A stretch of 64,000 nt of DNA from Thermopolyspora sp044507605 (GTDB lineage Bacteria > Actinomycetota > Actinomycetes > Streptosporangiales > Streptosporangiaceae): contig JBIQJI010000014.1 in the NCBI GenBank assembly GCA_044507605.1, positions 1-64,000 on the forward strand, written 5' to 3'. Shown here piece by piece: positions 16,790 through 24,908 of this stretch (positions within the stretch are counted from its first letter, which is position 1; each line of letters begins with the position of its first letter). The position numbers were made by a program, and so were the translations under genes. The notes below the pieces were generated by a model that saw only the letters and a program-made list of their open reading frames with translations, did no database searches and was not told the origin of the DNA.

Positions 16790-17320
16790 TTAGTCGTCCC
16801 CATCTCCTTTACCGGGGAATACCATCTGGCAGACCTCCAGGTAGAGGGTCTCCGGGTGGGGCAGGTAATGGACCTCCCGGAACGCCTGATCCTGGCCGGC
16901 CGATTCCATGATGAAGGAACCATAGCCGAGCAGCCGGCCGAGAAGGCTGCGCTGAAAGCTCATGTCGGTCACTTTGCCCAGAGGCATCATGTTGACCTTA
17001 CGCGTGATCAACCCGGACGTGACCAACATTCGCTCCGTGGTCACCACGAAGTAGTCGACCGACCACTCCGCGACCTTCCAGACGAACCGGACGAGCAGCA
17101 GCAGCCACGCCCACCAGACGATCACCATCGCCTGGCCGCCGTTGTTGTCGCCGAGCCACTTGCTGAGCAGCCCTGCCACGATGAGACCGACGAAGATCTC
17201 GGCGAACGGGCGGAGCAGCACCGCGGGGTGCCGGCGGACCATGATGTTCTGCTGCTCGTGGGGTAGCAGGAAGCGGTTGACCGATGACGCGCTGGAGTCT
17301 CCGCGGTTCACAAGCCTCAT
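16790..17320 (-). CDS. PH-domain (bPH2, YdbT-like) membrane protein
   Basis: The 176-residue protein has a short polar N-terminus (NRFLLPHEQQNIMVRRHPAVLLRP), two membrane helices (about residues 39-56 and 64-82) and a C-terminal bacterial PH domain with VDYFVVTTERMLVTSGLITRKVNMMPLGKVTDMSFQ. Such proteins are small membrane-anchored factors of unknown biochemical role. It follows a 52-residue membrane protein gene by 38 bases in the same direction, so the two may form an operon. Confidence 0.88.
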   Translation of the reverse strand: MRLVNRGDSSASSVNRFLLPHEQQNIMVRRHPAVLLRPFAEIFVGLIVAGLLSKWLGDNNGGQAMVIVWWAWLLLLVRFVWKVAEWSVDYFVVTTERMLVTSGLITRKVNMMPLGKVTDMSFQRSLLGRLLGYGSFIMESAGQDQAFREVHYLPHPETLYLEVCQMVFPGKGDGDD

Positions 17321-17358
17321 GTCAGCCCGCCTGTCTCAGCCGAGTCATGTCGGCCGTC

Positions 17359-17517
17359 TCATGTCAGTGCCGTAAAGAATTGGGCCAGCGAATCCGCCGC
17401 CCCTACCACGGTGTTCATAGCGCCCTTCACCACATCTGCCGCAGCGGCGGGTCGCGTGAACAGATAGAAAGCCACGAACGCGATGGCTGTGTACGTCAGA
17501 ACCTTCTTGACCTGCAC
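17359..17517 (-). CDS. 52-residue membrane or secreted small protein
   Basis: A short frame starting with GTG at 17517 and ending with TGA at 17359-17361 has an excellent ribosome site, GGAGGAGC, ending six bases before the start. The product begins MQVKKVLTYTAIAFVAFYLF and continues TRPAAAADVVKGAMNTVVGA, so it has a positively charged start, one hydrophobic helix and an amphipathic tail. Small proteins of this shape occur in other actinobacteria, from memory, but no function is known to me. It precedes the PH-domain gene on the same strand. Confidence 0.7.
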   Translation of the reverse strand: MQVKKVLTYTAIAFVAFYLFTRPAAAADVVKGAMNTVVGAADSLAQFFTALT

Positions 17518-17632
17518 TTAGCTCCTCCGATACCCCACTGACCCGTACGCCCAACATCTAGATTACCCACGCCTTAGCTCGGGTAAAGCGCCTTACGACT
17601 CATACCGTCTGGCGCGTCGCACATCGCGACTC

Positions 17633-17863
17633 TCAGCGACCCCCGGGTGGCTCCGTGTGGGCCAGCACCTGGAGATGCCTGCGCGCGATCCGCTCCACCA
17701 GACTCGGGTAGGCATGACCCGTCACCTCCATGGCCCCGTGCAGGGCGGCCGCCACGCAGCGGTTGACGGTGGCGGCCGGGTGCACCCCGGCGAACTCGTC
17801 CCGCAACACGGCTTCGACCTGCTGATACGGCTGCTCGTACGGCTCGGCCGGTGGCTGAGTCAT
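17633..17863 (-). CDS. 76-residue conserved-looking hypothetical protein
   Basis: The protein begins MTQPPAEPYEQPYQQVEAVL and is mostly helical, with an acidic-to-basic run (FAGVHPAATVNRCVAAALHG) and a basic C-terminal helix (LVERIARRHLQVLA). The ATG at 17863 is chosen because GGAGAAGG lies just before it, while an upstream in-frame start would add an Arg-rich noncoding-like segment. No family is recognised. It stands alone between upp and the small membrane protein gene. Confidence 0.6.
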   Translation of the reverse strand: MTQPPAEPYEQPYQQVEAVLRDEFAGVHPAATVNRCVAAALHGAMEVTGHAYPSLVERIARRHLQVLAHTEPPGGR

Positions 17864-17989
17864 GCCTTCTCCCCGATGTCGCCCGGCATGGGGGCGCACC
17901 CATTGACGTCGCTCTAAGTACCCAAGTGATAACAATCTGTAACCGAGTCTAGCGACAGGACGAGGCCCGCCCGGCCACGTGGGAAAGAT

Positions 17990-18628
17990 TCAGACGACGC
18001 CGTAGAGCCGGTCGCCGGCGTCGCCGAGACCCGGGACGATGTAGCCGTTCTCGTTGAGACGTTCGTCGAGGGCGGCGGTGACGACCCTGATCGGGTGGCC
18101 GGAGCCGGCGAAGGTCCGCTCCAGGTGGGCCAGCCCTTCGGGGGCGGCGAGCAGGCAGATGGCCGTGGCGTCCAGGGCGCCGCGCTCGAACAGCAGCGTC
18201 AGCGCGGCCGCCAGGGTGCCGCCGGTGGCGAGCATCGGGTCCAGGACGTAGCACTGGCGGCCCGACAGGTCCTCGGGCAGCCGGGTGGCGTACGTCTGTG
18301 CCTTCAAGGTGCCCTCGTCGCGGATCATGCCGAGGAAGCCGACCTCGGCCGTGGGCAGCAGCCGCGTCATGCCGTCGAGCATGCCGAGCCCGGCGCGCAG
18401 GATCGGCACCACGAGCGGCGCCGGCCGGGCGAGCCGCAGGCCGTGCGCCGGTGACAGCGGCGTCTGGACGGTCACCTGGTTCGTCCTGACGTCACGGGTC
18501 GCTTCGTACGCCAGCAGCGTCACCAGCTCGTCGGCCAGCCGCCGGAACGTCGGCGAGTCGGTGCGCACGTCGCGCAGCGCCGTCAGCTTGTGCGTGACCA
18601 GCGGGTGATCAACGACCAGGGTGTCCAT
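17990..18628 (-). CDS. upp: Uracil phosphoribosyltransferase
   Basis: The 212-residue protein contains the UPRT hallmarks: VDHPLVTHKLTALRD near the N-terminus, VPILRAGLGMLDG (about residues 71-83), the PRPP-binding loop YVLDPMLATGGTL (about 126-138) and a C-terminal uracil-binding region GYIVPGLGDAGDRLYG. It converts uracil and PRPP to UMP in pyrimidine salvage. ATG at 18628 gives the standard length. The gene is monocistronic and divergent from the tadA-associated genes. Confidence 0.96.
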   Translation of the reverse strand: MDTLVVDHPLVTHKLTALRDVRTDSPTFRRLADELVTLLAYEATRDVRTNQVTVQTPLSPAHGLRLARPAPLVVPILRAGLGMLDGMTRLLPTAEVGFLGMIRDEGTLKAQTYATRLPEDLSGRQCYVLDPMLATGGTLAAALTLLFERGALDATAICLLAAPEGLAHLERTFAGSGHPIRVVTAALDERLNENGYIVPGLGDAGDRLYGVV

Positions 18629-18782
18629 AAGGGACAACGCTACTGAACCAGGACCTCGCAGGCCATCCGGTCTTCGCCTCCGGCCGGCCGGTGGGAGCCA
18701 GGCAGGGATTTGATCACAATTTGGCCCGACAGCCCTACGGTGCGGCGGCGAGTCTGCGAGCATTGCCGGATAAGGCGAAGGC

Positions 18783-19334
18783 ATGCGTGGGGTGACGATG
18801 ATAGACCAAGCAGGTGACGCTGCCCTCGATTTCGCCATCGTGGTCTACCGCGAAGACGATCACTGGGAGGCCGACATGCTCCCCGTGGCCCTCACCTCCG
18901 ACCTCGACCGCCTGATCCACGCGCTGCGCCAGCAGCCCAGCATGAGCGGCACGATTGGGCTGGTCGACGTGGGGGATGAGTTCTTCGTGGCGCTCAGGGT
19001 GCTCGGCGATCGGGTCAACATCTTCCTGTCCGACATCGCCGCCGCCTGGGACTGGCCGCTGGCCGAGCAGGTGCTCGACCACCTCGACATCCCCCTCCCC
19101 GACGAGGACGAGCTCGACGAGATCCTCCGCGACGATGACGACAAGGACGAAGCCCGCATGGTGCTCTTCGCCGGAGACCCATCGATATTCGCTGATCTCG
19201 GAATGGACGAGATGGAGCTGCTCGCGCTCTCCGGAGACCGTGAGCTGCTCCCCGATGAGATGCTTTCCAGCATCGCCGCAAGGCTGGGCTTCTCCCAGCC
19301 GTACGAACGTGCCGTCGACGCCGCAATCGGCTGA
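18783..19334 (+). CDS. tRNA adenosine deaminase-associated protein, copy 1
   Basis: The 183-residue protein is very acidic (several DED/DDDD runs) and shows the actinobacterial pattern found beside tadA: FAIVVYREDDHWEADML, then GDEFFVALRVLGDRVNIFLSDIAAA, and a C-terminal LLPDEMLSSIAARLGF segment. Its biochemical role is unknown; the association with tadA is by position in many actinobacteria. Starts at 18783 or 18798 (MIDQAGD) are both possible. It shares its overall layout with the next gene, so the two look like a tandem duplication. Confidence 0.82.
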   Translation: MRGVTMIDQAGDAALDFAIVVYREDDHWEADMLPVALTSDLDRLIHALRQQPSMSGTIGLVDVGDEFFVALRVLGDRVNIFLSDIAAAWDWPLAEQVLDHLDIPLPDEDELDEILRDDDDKDEARMVLFAGDPSIFADLGMDEMELLALSGDRELLPDEMLSSIAARLGFSQPYERAVDAAIG

Positions 19335-19349
19335 CCTCGGGAGCGTGCC

Positions 19350-19835
19350 ATGCCCGTGGGACCGTCGAACCTCTTCGCCGCAGCCTTCGTGCGCAACGGG
19401 CGCACCTGGTCCGGCGTCGAGGTCGATCTCTCCGACGCGCAGATGCCCGACGATGTGGGCGACCTCGTGCAGGACGCCCTCGGACTGACCGGTGACGAGC
19501 TGACCCTGCTCTGCGTGGAGGTCGAGGACGAGTGGTTCGCGCTCGTCCGCTACGACGGCGACGCCGAGCCCCGGGTGTTCGTCTCCGACGTGCGGGCCGG
19601 GGCGGGCGACCACCTCGGCGAGATGCTCACCGAGCTGGCCGGCGTCGCCCCCGACCACGACTCCTCCGACCTCGGTGTCCGCCCGGCCGGCGACCTCGAC
19701 CTGCTGAGCGACTTCGGGGTGGGCGCCGAGGAGCTGCTGGAGCTCAGCATGGAGGAGGGCGTGCTGCCGGCCGACACGCTCAGCGTGATCGCCGAGCGGC
19801 TGGAGTTCGCCGACGAGCTCGACCGGCTGCGCTGA
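19350..19835 (+). CDS. tRNA adenosine deaminase-associated protein, copy 2
   Basis: The 161-residue acidic protein is a diverged paralogue of the preceding product. Matching blocks are DEWFALVRYDGDAEPRVFVSDVRA against DEFFVALRVLGDRVNIFLSDIAA, and VLPADTLSVIAERLEF against LLPDEMLSSIAARLGF. It lies 15 bases after copy 1 and 7 bases before tadA, so all three are probably one transcript. The role is unknown; a helper of TadA or an RNA-binding mimic because of its acidity are guesses. Confidence 0.8.
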   Translation: MPVGPSNLFAAAFVRNGRTWSGVEVDLSDAQMPDDVGDLVQDALGLTGDELTLLCVEVEDEWFALVRYDGDAEPRVFVSDVRAGAGDHLGEMLTELAGVAPDHDSSDLGVRPAGDLDLLSDFGVGAEELLELSMEEGVLPADTLSVIAERLEFADELDRLR

Positions 19836-19842
19836 CCCGCCG

Positions 19843-20340
19843 ATGCCAGGGCTCGACGCGGCGATGCGGCTCGCCCTCGCCGAGGCGGAGCGGGCCGCGC
19901 GGCGCGGCGAGGTGCCCGTCGGGGCGGTCGTGCTCGACCCTTCGGGCGAGCCGCTGGCGACCGCCGGCAACGACCGCGAGGCGGCCGCCGACCCGACCGC
20001 CCACGCCGAGGTCCTGGCGCTTCGCGCGGCGGCGTCGGCCCTGGGCCGGTGGCGGCTCGACGGCTGCACGCTGGTCGTCACGCTGGAGCCGTGCACGATG
20101 TGCGCGGGGGCGGCCGTGCAGGCCAGGGTGGCCCGCGTCGTCTACGGCGCCGCCGATGAGAAGGCGGGCGCCGCGGGCTCACTGTGGGACGTTCTGCGCG
20201 ACCGCCGGCTCAACCACCGCCCGGAGGTGATCGCGGGGGTGCTCGCCGCCGAATGCGCCGCCCCGCTGCGACGGTTCTTCGCCGCCCGGCGCGGCCGCGA
20301 GGTCTCCGACCGGTCACATCGGCCGCGCGCGGCCGACTGA
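19843..20340 (+). CDS. tadA: tRNA(Arg) adenosine-34 deaminase
   Basis: The 165-residue protein has the cytidine-deaminase-fold zinc site: PTAHAEVLAL (zinc ligand H54, catalytic E56) and LEPCTMCAGA (C84 and C87). It also has GEVPVGAVVLD before it and VVYGAADEKAGAAGS after it. TadA makes inosine at the wobble base of tRNA-Arg(ACG). The ATG is 7 bases after the previous stop. The C-terminal 15 residues are basic and likely disordered. Confidence 0.93.
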   Translation: MPGLDAAMRLALAEAERAARRGEVPVGAVVLDPSGEPLATAGNDREAAADPTAHAEVLALRAAASALGRWRLDGCTLVVTLEPCTMCAGAAVQARVARVVYGAADEKAGAAGSLWDVLRDRRLNHRPEVIAGVLAAECAAPLRRFFAARRGREVSDRSHRPRAAD

Positions 20341-20423
20341 TCGGGGGCACGGCAGGGTACGGTGCCGCAGCATCCGCCGCCCTCCGGAGGGCGGCCGTCA
20401 CGGAGTCGATACAGGAGGTATCC

Positions 20424-21479
20424 ATGCGGGCACTCACCGTCCGGCCGGGAGAGAAGGACTCGCTGCGGGTGGAGGAGGTGCCCGATCCGGAGCCGGGCGC
20501 GGGCGAGCTGCTCGTCGACGGCCTGGCGCTCGGCATCTGCGGCACCGACCGCGAGATCGCCGACGCGGAGTACGGCTGGGCGCCGCCCGGCCGGGACCGC
20601 CTGGTGCTCGGCCACGAGTCGCTGGGCCGCGTGCGGCAGGCCCCCGAAGGCTCCGGTTTCGTGCCGGGCGACCTGGTGGTCGGGGTCGTCCGGCGCCCGG
20701 ACCCCGTGCCCTGCCCGGCCTGCGAGCGCGGCGAGTTCGACATGTGCCGCAACGGCCGCTACACCGAGCGGGGCATCAAGCAGATCGACGGCTACGGCAG
20801 CACGCGGTGGACCGTCGAGCCGGCGTACGCCGTCAAGCTCGACCCCTCGCTGGAACGGGTCGGCATGCTCCTGGAGCCCATGACCGTGCTCGCCAAGGCG
20901 TGGGACCACATCGAGCGCATCGGCCGCCGGGCGTGGTTCGACCCCGGCAGCGTGCTGGTCACCGGCGCCGGCCCCATCGGGCTCATGGCGGCGCTGCTCG
21001 GCCGTCAGCGAGGGCTGGAGGTCCACGTGCTCGACCGGGTGACCGAGGGCCCGAAGCCGGAGCTGGTGGAGGCGCTCGGCGGCGTCTACCACGTGGGCAC
21101 GATCGCCGAGGCGGTGGGGCAGGCCAAGCCCGACATCATCATCGAGGCCACCGGGGCGGGCAGGCTCGTCTTCGACGCGATGGAGAACACCGCTGCCGCC
21201 GGCATCGTATGCCTCACCGGGGTCTCGGCCCGCGACCGGCACCTGAGAATCGACGCCGGGTCGATCAACCGCGACATCGTGCTGGAGAACGACGTGGTGT
21301 TCGGTTCGGTCAACGCCAACCTGGGCCACTACCGCATGGCCACCGAGGCCATGGCCGCCGCGGACCGGAGCTGGCTGGAACGGCTGATCACCCGCCGCCT
21401 GCCGCTGGAGCGGGCGCCCGAGGCCCTCACGCCCGCCGAAGGAGACATCAAGGTCGTGATCGACCTGCAGCCGGCCTGA
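20424..21479 (+). CDS. Zinc-type glucose 1-dehydrogenase-like oxidoreductase
   Basis: The 351-residue medium-chain dehydrogenase has GICGTDREI (catalytic zinc Cys), LGHESLGRV (His and Glu), a structural zinc loop with cysteines (PCPACERGEFDMC) and a Rossmann motif LVTGAGPIGLMAALL. The IIIEATGAG and FGSVNANLGHYRMA segments match archaeal-type glucose dehydrogenases, which oxidise glucose to gluconolactone with NAD(P). ATG at 20424 follows AGGAGG. The sugar specificity is inferred. A terminator-like hairpin follows. Confidence 0.85.
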   Translation: MRALTVRPGEKDSLRVEEVPDPEPGAGELLVDGLALGICGTDREIADAEYGWAPPGRDRLVLGHESLGRVRQAPEGSGFVPGDLVVGVVRRPDPVPCPACERGEFDMCRNGRYTERGIKQIDGYGSTRWTVEPAYAVKLDPSLERVGMLLEPMTVLAKAWDHIERIGRRAWFDPGSVLVTGAGPIGLMAALLGRQRGLEVHVLDRVTEGPKPELVEALGGVYHVGTIAEAVGQAKPDIIIEATGAGRLVFDAMENTAAAGIVCLTGVSARDRHLRIDAGSINRDIVLENDVVFGSVNANLGHYRMATEAMAAADRSWLERLITRRLPLERAPEALTPAEGDIKVVIDLQPA

Positions 21480-21502
21480 CCGGGCGAGGCCGGTGACGAC
21501 GA

Positions 21503-21543
21503 ACGCCCCAGGACGGATCCGGGTGGGATCTGCCCTGGGGCGT
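21503..21543. terminator. Hairpin terminator after the glucose dehydrogenase gene
   Basis: ACGCCCCAGG at 21503-21512 pairs perfectly with CCTGGGGCGT at 21534-21543 across a 21-base loop. It lies between the dehydrogenase stop and the 3' end of a convergent tRNA-Ser gene and can serve both. Confidence 0.7.
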
Positions 21544-21551
21544 CACGATGG

Positions 21552-21638
21552 CGGTGGAGGTGGGATTTGAACCCACGGATGGGTTGCCCCATCACACGCT
21601 TTCGAGGCGTGCGCCCTCGGCCACTAGGCGACTCCACC
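21552..21638 (-). tRNA. tRNA-Ser (anticodon CGA)
   Basis: Read on the minus strand, an 87-base class II tRNA folds with a 7-bp acceptor stem (GGTGGAG with CTCCACC), a D arm, an anticodon stem-loop containing CTCGAAA (anticodon CGA), a long variable arm and a T arm with GTTCAAATC. The discriminator base is G, as expected for serine. CCA is not encoded. Confidence 0.95.
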
Positions 21639-21648
21639 GCGGAGCAGC

Positions 21649-21981
21649 CTACCCGAAATCGGCCGTGCTCCGCGCATCGTTATCCGCCTGCTCCAAGTCG
21701 AGCACGCGCGCGTGCAGCACCGAGCGCTGCTGCAGGGCCGCCCGCAGGGCGCGGTGCAGGCCGTCCTCCAGATACAGCTCGCCACCCCACCGCACCACGT
21801 GCGGGAACAGGTCGCCGTAGAACGTCGAGTCGGCGGCGAGCAGAGAGTGCAGGTCGAGGACGGCCTTGGTCGTGATCAGCGAGTCGAGCCGGATCTGCCG
21901 GGGAGGGATCTGCGCCCATTGCCGAGACGACAGACCATGCGGGGGATAGGGGCGTTCATCGCCGACCAACTTGAAGATCAC
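21649..21981 (-). CDS. Hypothetical protein with a ParB/sulfiredoxin-like signature
   Basis: The 110-residue protein has a central RLDSLITTKAVLDLHSLL segment followed by WGGELYLEDGLHRALRAAL. The combination of a leading DSL-type strand and a DGLHRxxAA helix resembles the ParB N-terminal (Srx-like) fold, where the GxHR motif binds nucleotide. The protein is much shorter than ParB and lacks a DNA-binding domain. The start is GTG at 21981 with a weak ribosome site. It lies between two tRNA-Ser genes on the same strand. Confidence 0.6.
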   Translation of the reverse strand: MIFKLVGDERPYPPHGLSSRQWAQIPPRQIRLDSLITTKAVLDLHSLLAADSTFYGDLFPHVVRWGGELYLEDGLHRALRAALQQRSVLHARVLDLEQADNDARSTADFG

Positions 21982-22122
21982 TCAAGGTAGTTTAGGAGAA
22001 GCGGGCTGCGCGCCGGGCGCCGTCGCACCCGCCACGACGCCGATCGGAGCGGGCCGATCGTGCCGGCGCGAGGAGGTTGGGCCTGGCAGTGGGCCGGGTT
22101 CCATGTTGCACTGAGATCATGA

Positions 22123-22291
22123 CGTCTCTGGGGAATCCCCCGCGCGCACCCGGCGGGCCTGGCTCAAACTGGCCGCGGTGACGCTCCTGCCGACCGCCGG
22201 ATTCACCGCCGCGGTGTGGACGGTGCCGGTGGCCGCCTGGCACGCGCTGATCCAGATGATTCCGGTGCTCGTCTTCGTGCCGATGGACTAG
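22123..22291 (+). other. Cryptic or frameshifted small membrane-protein gene
   Basis: A frame open from just before 22123 to TAG at 22289-22291 reads like a real small membrane protein: a basic start (ARTRRAWLKLAAV), then TLLPTAGFTAAVWTVPVAAW and a hydrophobic end VLVFVPMD. A terminator hairpin begins nine bases after the stop. However, the only ATG nearby (22119) is in another frame and stops after about 20 codons. Either the product starts at the internal GTG (22178, 37 residues) or the 5' end carries a one-base indel. Kept as a low-confidence call. Confidence 0.3.
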
Positions 22292-22300
22292 CGTGCACGC

Positions 22301-22332
22301 GAAAGGCCCCACCGCGGACGATGGGGCCTTTC
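22301..22332. terminator. Strong hairpin terminator between the small frame and tRNA-Ser(GGA)
   Basis: GAAAGGCCCCA at 22301-22311 pairs perfectly with TGGGGCCTTTC at 22322-22332 across a 10-base loop. It is placed to end both the plus-strand small frame at 22291 and the minus-strand tRNA. Confidence 0.75.
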
Positions 22333-22350
22333 GACGCGCCCTTCGGGCAC

Positions 22351-22439
22351 TGGCGGAGGATAGGAGATTCGAACTCCTGAGGGGTTGCCCCCAACACGCT
22401 TTCCAAGCGTGCGCCCTAGGCCAACTAGGCGAATCCTCC
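22351..22439 (-). tRNA. tRNA-Ser (anticodon GGA)
   Basis: On the minus strand an 86-base class II tRNA plus an encoded CCA is visible. The acceptor stem pairs GGAGGAT with ATCCTCC, the anticodon loop reads CTTGGAAA (anticodon GGA), the long variable arm is present, and the T arm has GTTCGAATC. The discriminator is G. Coordinates include CCA at 22351-22353. Confidence 0.95.
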
Positions 22440-22536
22440 GTGGAGAAGCCTACCCGAAGTTCGGGGGGTCCGGTGACCGCCGGGCGCGACCGGGCGCAAG
22501 GTGCGGCGAGCACACGCCGGCCATGGCTAGACTAGG

Positions 22537-22631
22537 GCTCGACCCCCTGTGCGGCGTCATCCTGTGAACCTCCCCAGGGCCGGAAGGCAGCAAGGATAAG
22601 CGGGCTCTGGCGGGTGCGCGGGGGGTCCTTT
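22537..22631 (+). ncRNA. ffs: Signal recognition particle RNA (small bacterial type)
   Basis: The segment contains the SRP domain IV apical signature: GGGCCGGAAGGCAGCAAGG (near 22576-22594) facing GGGCTCTGG. Terminal sequences GACCCCC (22541-22547) and GGGGGTC (22621-22627) close the long hairpin. This RNA binds Ffh to target nascent membrane proteins. The position between tRNA-Ser and dnaX is conserved in actinobacteria. The ends are estimated from the pairing. Confidence 0.93.
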
Positions 22632-22661
22632 GGCTTCAACCTCCAGGTGGGATCAGCCCTC

Positions 22662-24809
22662 ATGACCCTTGCGCTTTATCGCAAGTACCGGCCCGGAACG
22701 TTCGCCGAGGTCAAGGGTCAGGAGCATGTCACCGAGCCGCTGCGTCAGGCGCTGCGCACCGGCCGCGTCAACCACGCCTACCTGTTCAGCGGTCCGCGCG
22801 GCTGCGGCAAGACCTCCAGCGCACGCATCCTGGCCCGCTCGCTCAACTGCGAGAAGGGGCCGACGCCCGACCCGTGCGGCGAGTGCGAGTCGTGTGTCGC
22901 GCTCGCCCCCACCGGCCCCGGCCATCTCGACGTCATCGAGATCGACGCCGCCTCGCACGGCGGTGTCGACGACGCGCGCGACCTGCGGGAGCGGGCGTTC
23001 TTCGCCCCGGTCTCCGCGCGGTTCAAGATCTACATCATCGACGAGGCGCACATGGTGACCCGCGAGGGGTTCAACGCGCTGCTGAAGCTCGTCGAGGAGC
23101 CGCCCCCGCACCTGAAGTTCGTGTTCGCCACGACCGAGCCCGACAAGGTCATCGGCACCATCAAGTCGCGCACCCACCACTACCCGTTCCGGCTGATGCC
23201 GCCGGCGACGCTGCGCCGGCTGATGGAGGAGATCCTCGACTCCGAGTCGGTGCCGTACGAACCGGCGGCGCTGCCGCTGGTGGTGCGGGCCGGCGCCGGG
23301 TCGGCCCGCGACTCGCTGTCGATCCTCGACCAGCTGCTCGCCGGCGCAGACGACTCCGGCATCACCTACGCCCGGGCCGTGGCGCTGCTCGGCTACACCG
23401 ACGCCGACCTGCTCGACGAGGTGGTCGACGGGTTCGCCCGGCGCGACGGGGCGCAGGTGTTCCAGACCGTCAACCGGGTCATCGAGGGCGGGCACGACCC
23501 GCGCCGGTTCGCCATGGATCTGCTGGAGCGGTTCCGCGACCTCGTGGTGCTCGCCAACGTGCCCGACGCCGCCGGCAACGGGCTGCTCGACCGGCCCGAC
23601 GACGAGCTGGAGCGGCTGCGCGCCCAGGCCGGTTCGATGGGCCCGGCCGAGCTGACCCGGGCCGCCGAGGTGTTCAACGCGGGGCTCACCGAGATGCGCG
23701 GCGCGACCTCGCCGCGGCTGCTGCTGGAGCTGATGTGCGCGCGGGTGCTGCTGCCCGCCGTCGACACCGGCGAGGCGTCCCTGCTCGCCCGGCTGGAACG
23801 CCTGGAGCGCCAGGGCCCCGTGGCCGCTGCGCCGTCGCCCGATGTCCGGGCCGAGGCCGGCCCGGCGGGTGGCCGGTCGGACGATCAAAGGACGCCGGTG
23901 GCCGTCCAGGGAGCGGGTGCCGGCGACCGCACGGCCGGCGCGGGGCCGGGCCGAGGTCAGGTCCCGGCGGCGAGAGGCGCCCAGGCGGCCGATGACTGGC
24001 CCGCTCCGGCGAGGCCGCCGGACGCCGCGGGTGCCGATGACCGGCCCGCCCCCGTCCGCCCAGGTGCGGGAGACCCGGCCGAGGGCGCCGCCCCGGCGGG
24101 CGAGACGGGCGGGGCCGCCGCCGCGCTGCAGGCGTGGCCGGCCGTGCTGGAGGCCGTCAAGCAGCGCCAGCGGGCCACATGGAGCATCCTCAACACCGGG
24201 GGCCGGCTGATCGGCGTCGAGGGCAACGTGGCGACGCTGGGCTTCGACCGGCCCGGCACGATGAAGGGCTTCCTCGCCGGCAAGCGCGACGAGGTGGTCG
24301 CGGCGGCCCTCGGCGACGTGTTCGGCGGGCAGTGGCGCGTCGAGGCGGTCGTGGGCGGCACGGGCGGCGGTGCCGCCAGGGCCGCCTCCGGGGGCGCCTC
24401 CGGCGGGGCTTCCCGCCCGCCGGCCGGAGGCCGCAGGAGCGGCGGCCCGGGCGCCGGTGCGTCCGCCCAGGCGGGCGGCGCGTCCGCTACCGCCGCGGCC
24501 CCCAGGGGCCAGACCGCGGCCGCGGACGAGCCGTGGCCCGACACCCCTCCGCCCGACGACTACGAGCCGCCACGCCCCTCGGCGGGGCAGGGGCTGGAGG
24601 CGGCGAGGTCGGCGGCCAGGGCGGCCGCGGGGGGCGGCCCACGCACGGGTGGTGCGCAGGCGTGGCCCGACGAGGTGCCGGGCCGGCGCTCGGCCGGAGA
24701 GGCGGATCCCGGCGACGCCGCCGGCGGTGACGGCGAGGGACTGATGGGGCTGCCGCTGATCCAGCGCGAGCTCGGCGGGCACATCATCGGAGAGATCGAT
24801 CACGGTTAG
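22662..24809 (+). CDS. dnaX: DNA polymerase III subunit gamma/tau
   Basis: The 715-residue clamp-loader protein starts MTLALYRKYRPGTFAEVKGQ. It has Walker A GPRGCGKTS (K50), a zinc module (C63, C72, C75, C78), the Walker B motif IIDEAHM, sensor 1 FATTEPDKV and sensor 2 around AGAGSARDSLSILDQ. From about residue 400 an Ala/Pro/Gly-rich disordered region surrounds a folded block (AWPAVLEAVKQRQRATWSIL to about residue 570) that probably binds the polymerase core. ATG at 22662 follows AGGTGGGA. No frameshift signal for a short gamma form was recognised. Confidence 0.95.
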   Translation: MTLALYRKYRPGTFAEVKGQEHVTEPLRQALRTGRVNHAYLFSGPRGCGKTSSARILARSLNCEKGPTPDPCGECESCVALAPTGPGHLDVIEIDAASHGGVDDARDLRERAFFAPVSARFKIYIIDEAHMVTREGFNALLKLVEEPPPHLKFVFATTEPDKVIGTIKSRTHHYPFRLMPPATLRRLMEEILDSESVPYEPAALPLVVRAGAGSARDSLSILDQLLAGADDSGITYARAVALLGYTDADLLDEVVDGFARRDGAQVFQTVNRVIEGGHDPRRFAMDLLERFRDLVVLANVPDAAGNGLLDRPDDELERLRAQAGSMGPAELTRAAEVFNAGLTEMRGATSPRLLLELMCARVLLPAVDTGEASLLARLERLERQGPVAAAPSPDVRAEAGPAGGRSDDQRTPVAVQGAGAGDRTAGAGPGRGQVPAARGAQAADDWPAPARPPDAAGADDRPAPVRPGAGDPAEGAAPAGETGGAAAALQAWPAVLEAVKQRQRATWSILNTGGRLIGVEGNVATLGFDRPGTMKGFLAGKRDEVVAAALGDVFGGQWRVEAVVGGTGGGAARAASGGASGGASRPPAGGRRSGGPGAGASAQAGGASATAAAPRGQTAAADEPWPDTPPPDDYEPPRPSAGQGLEAARSAARAAAGGGPRTGGAQAWPDEVPGRRSAGEADPGDAAGGDGEGLMGLPLIQRELGGHIIGEIDHG

Positions 24810-24908
24810 CCCGATCGGCGCGATGAACACGTGCGTCCGCCAGTGCAACCCGAGGGGCAAACCCCGTAGGCTCGTGCAGACAAGCGACGCCATGAGGAGC
24901 GCACCATC

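Noticed and set aside
22662..24809. Programmed frameshift in dnaX producing a short gamma subunit
   Set aside because: No A-rich slippery heptamer with a downstream stem-loop of the E. coli type was found in the GC-rich sequence.
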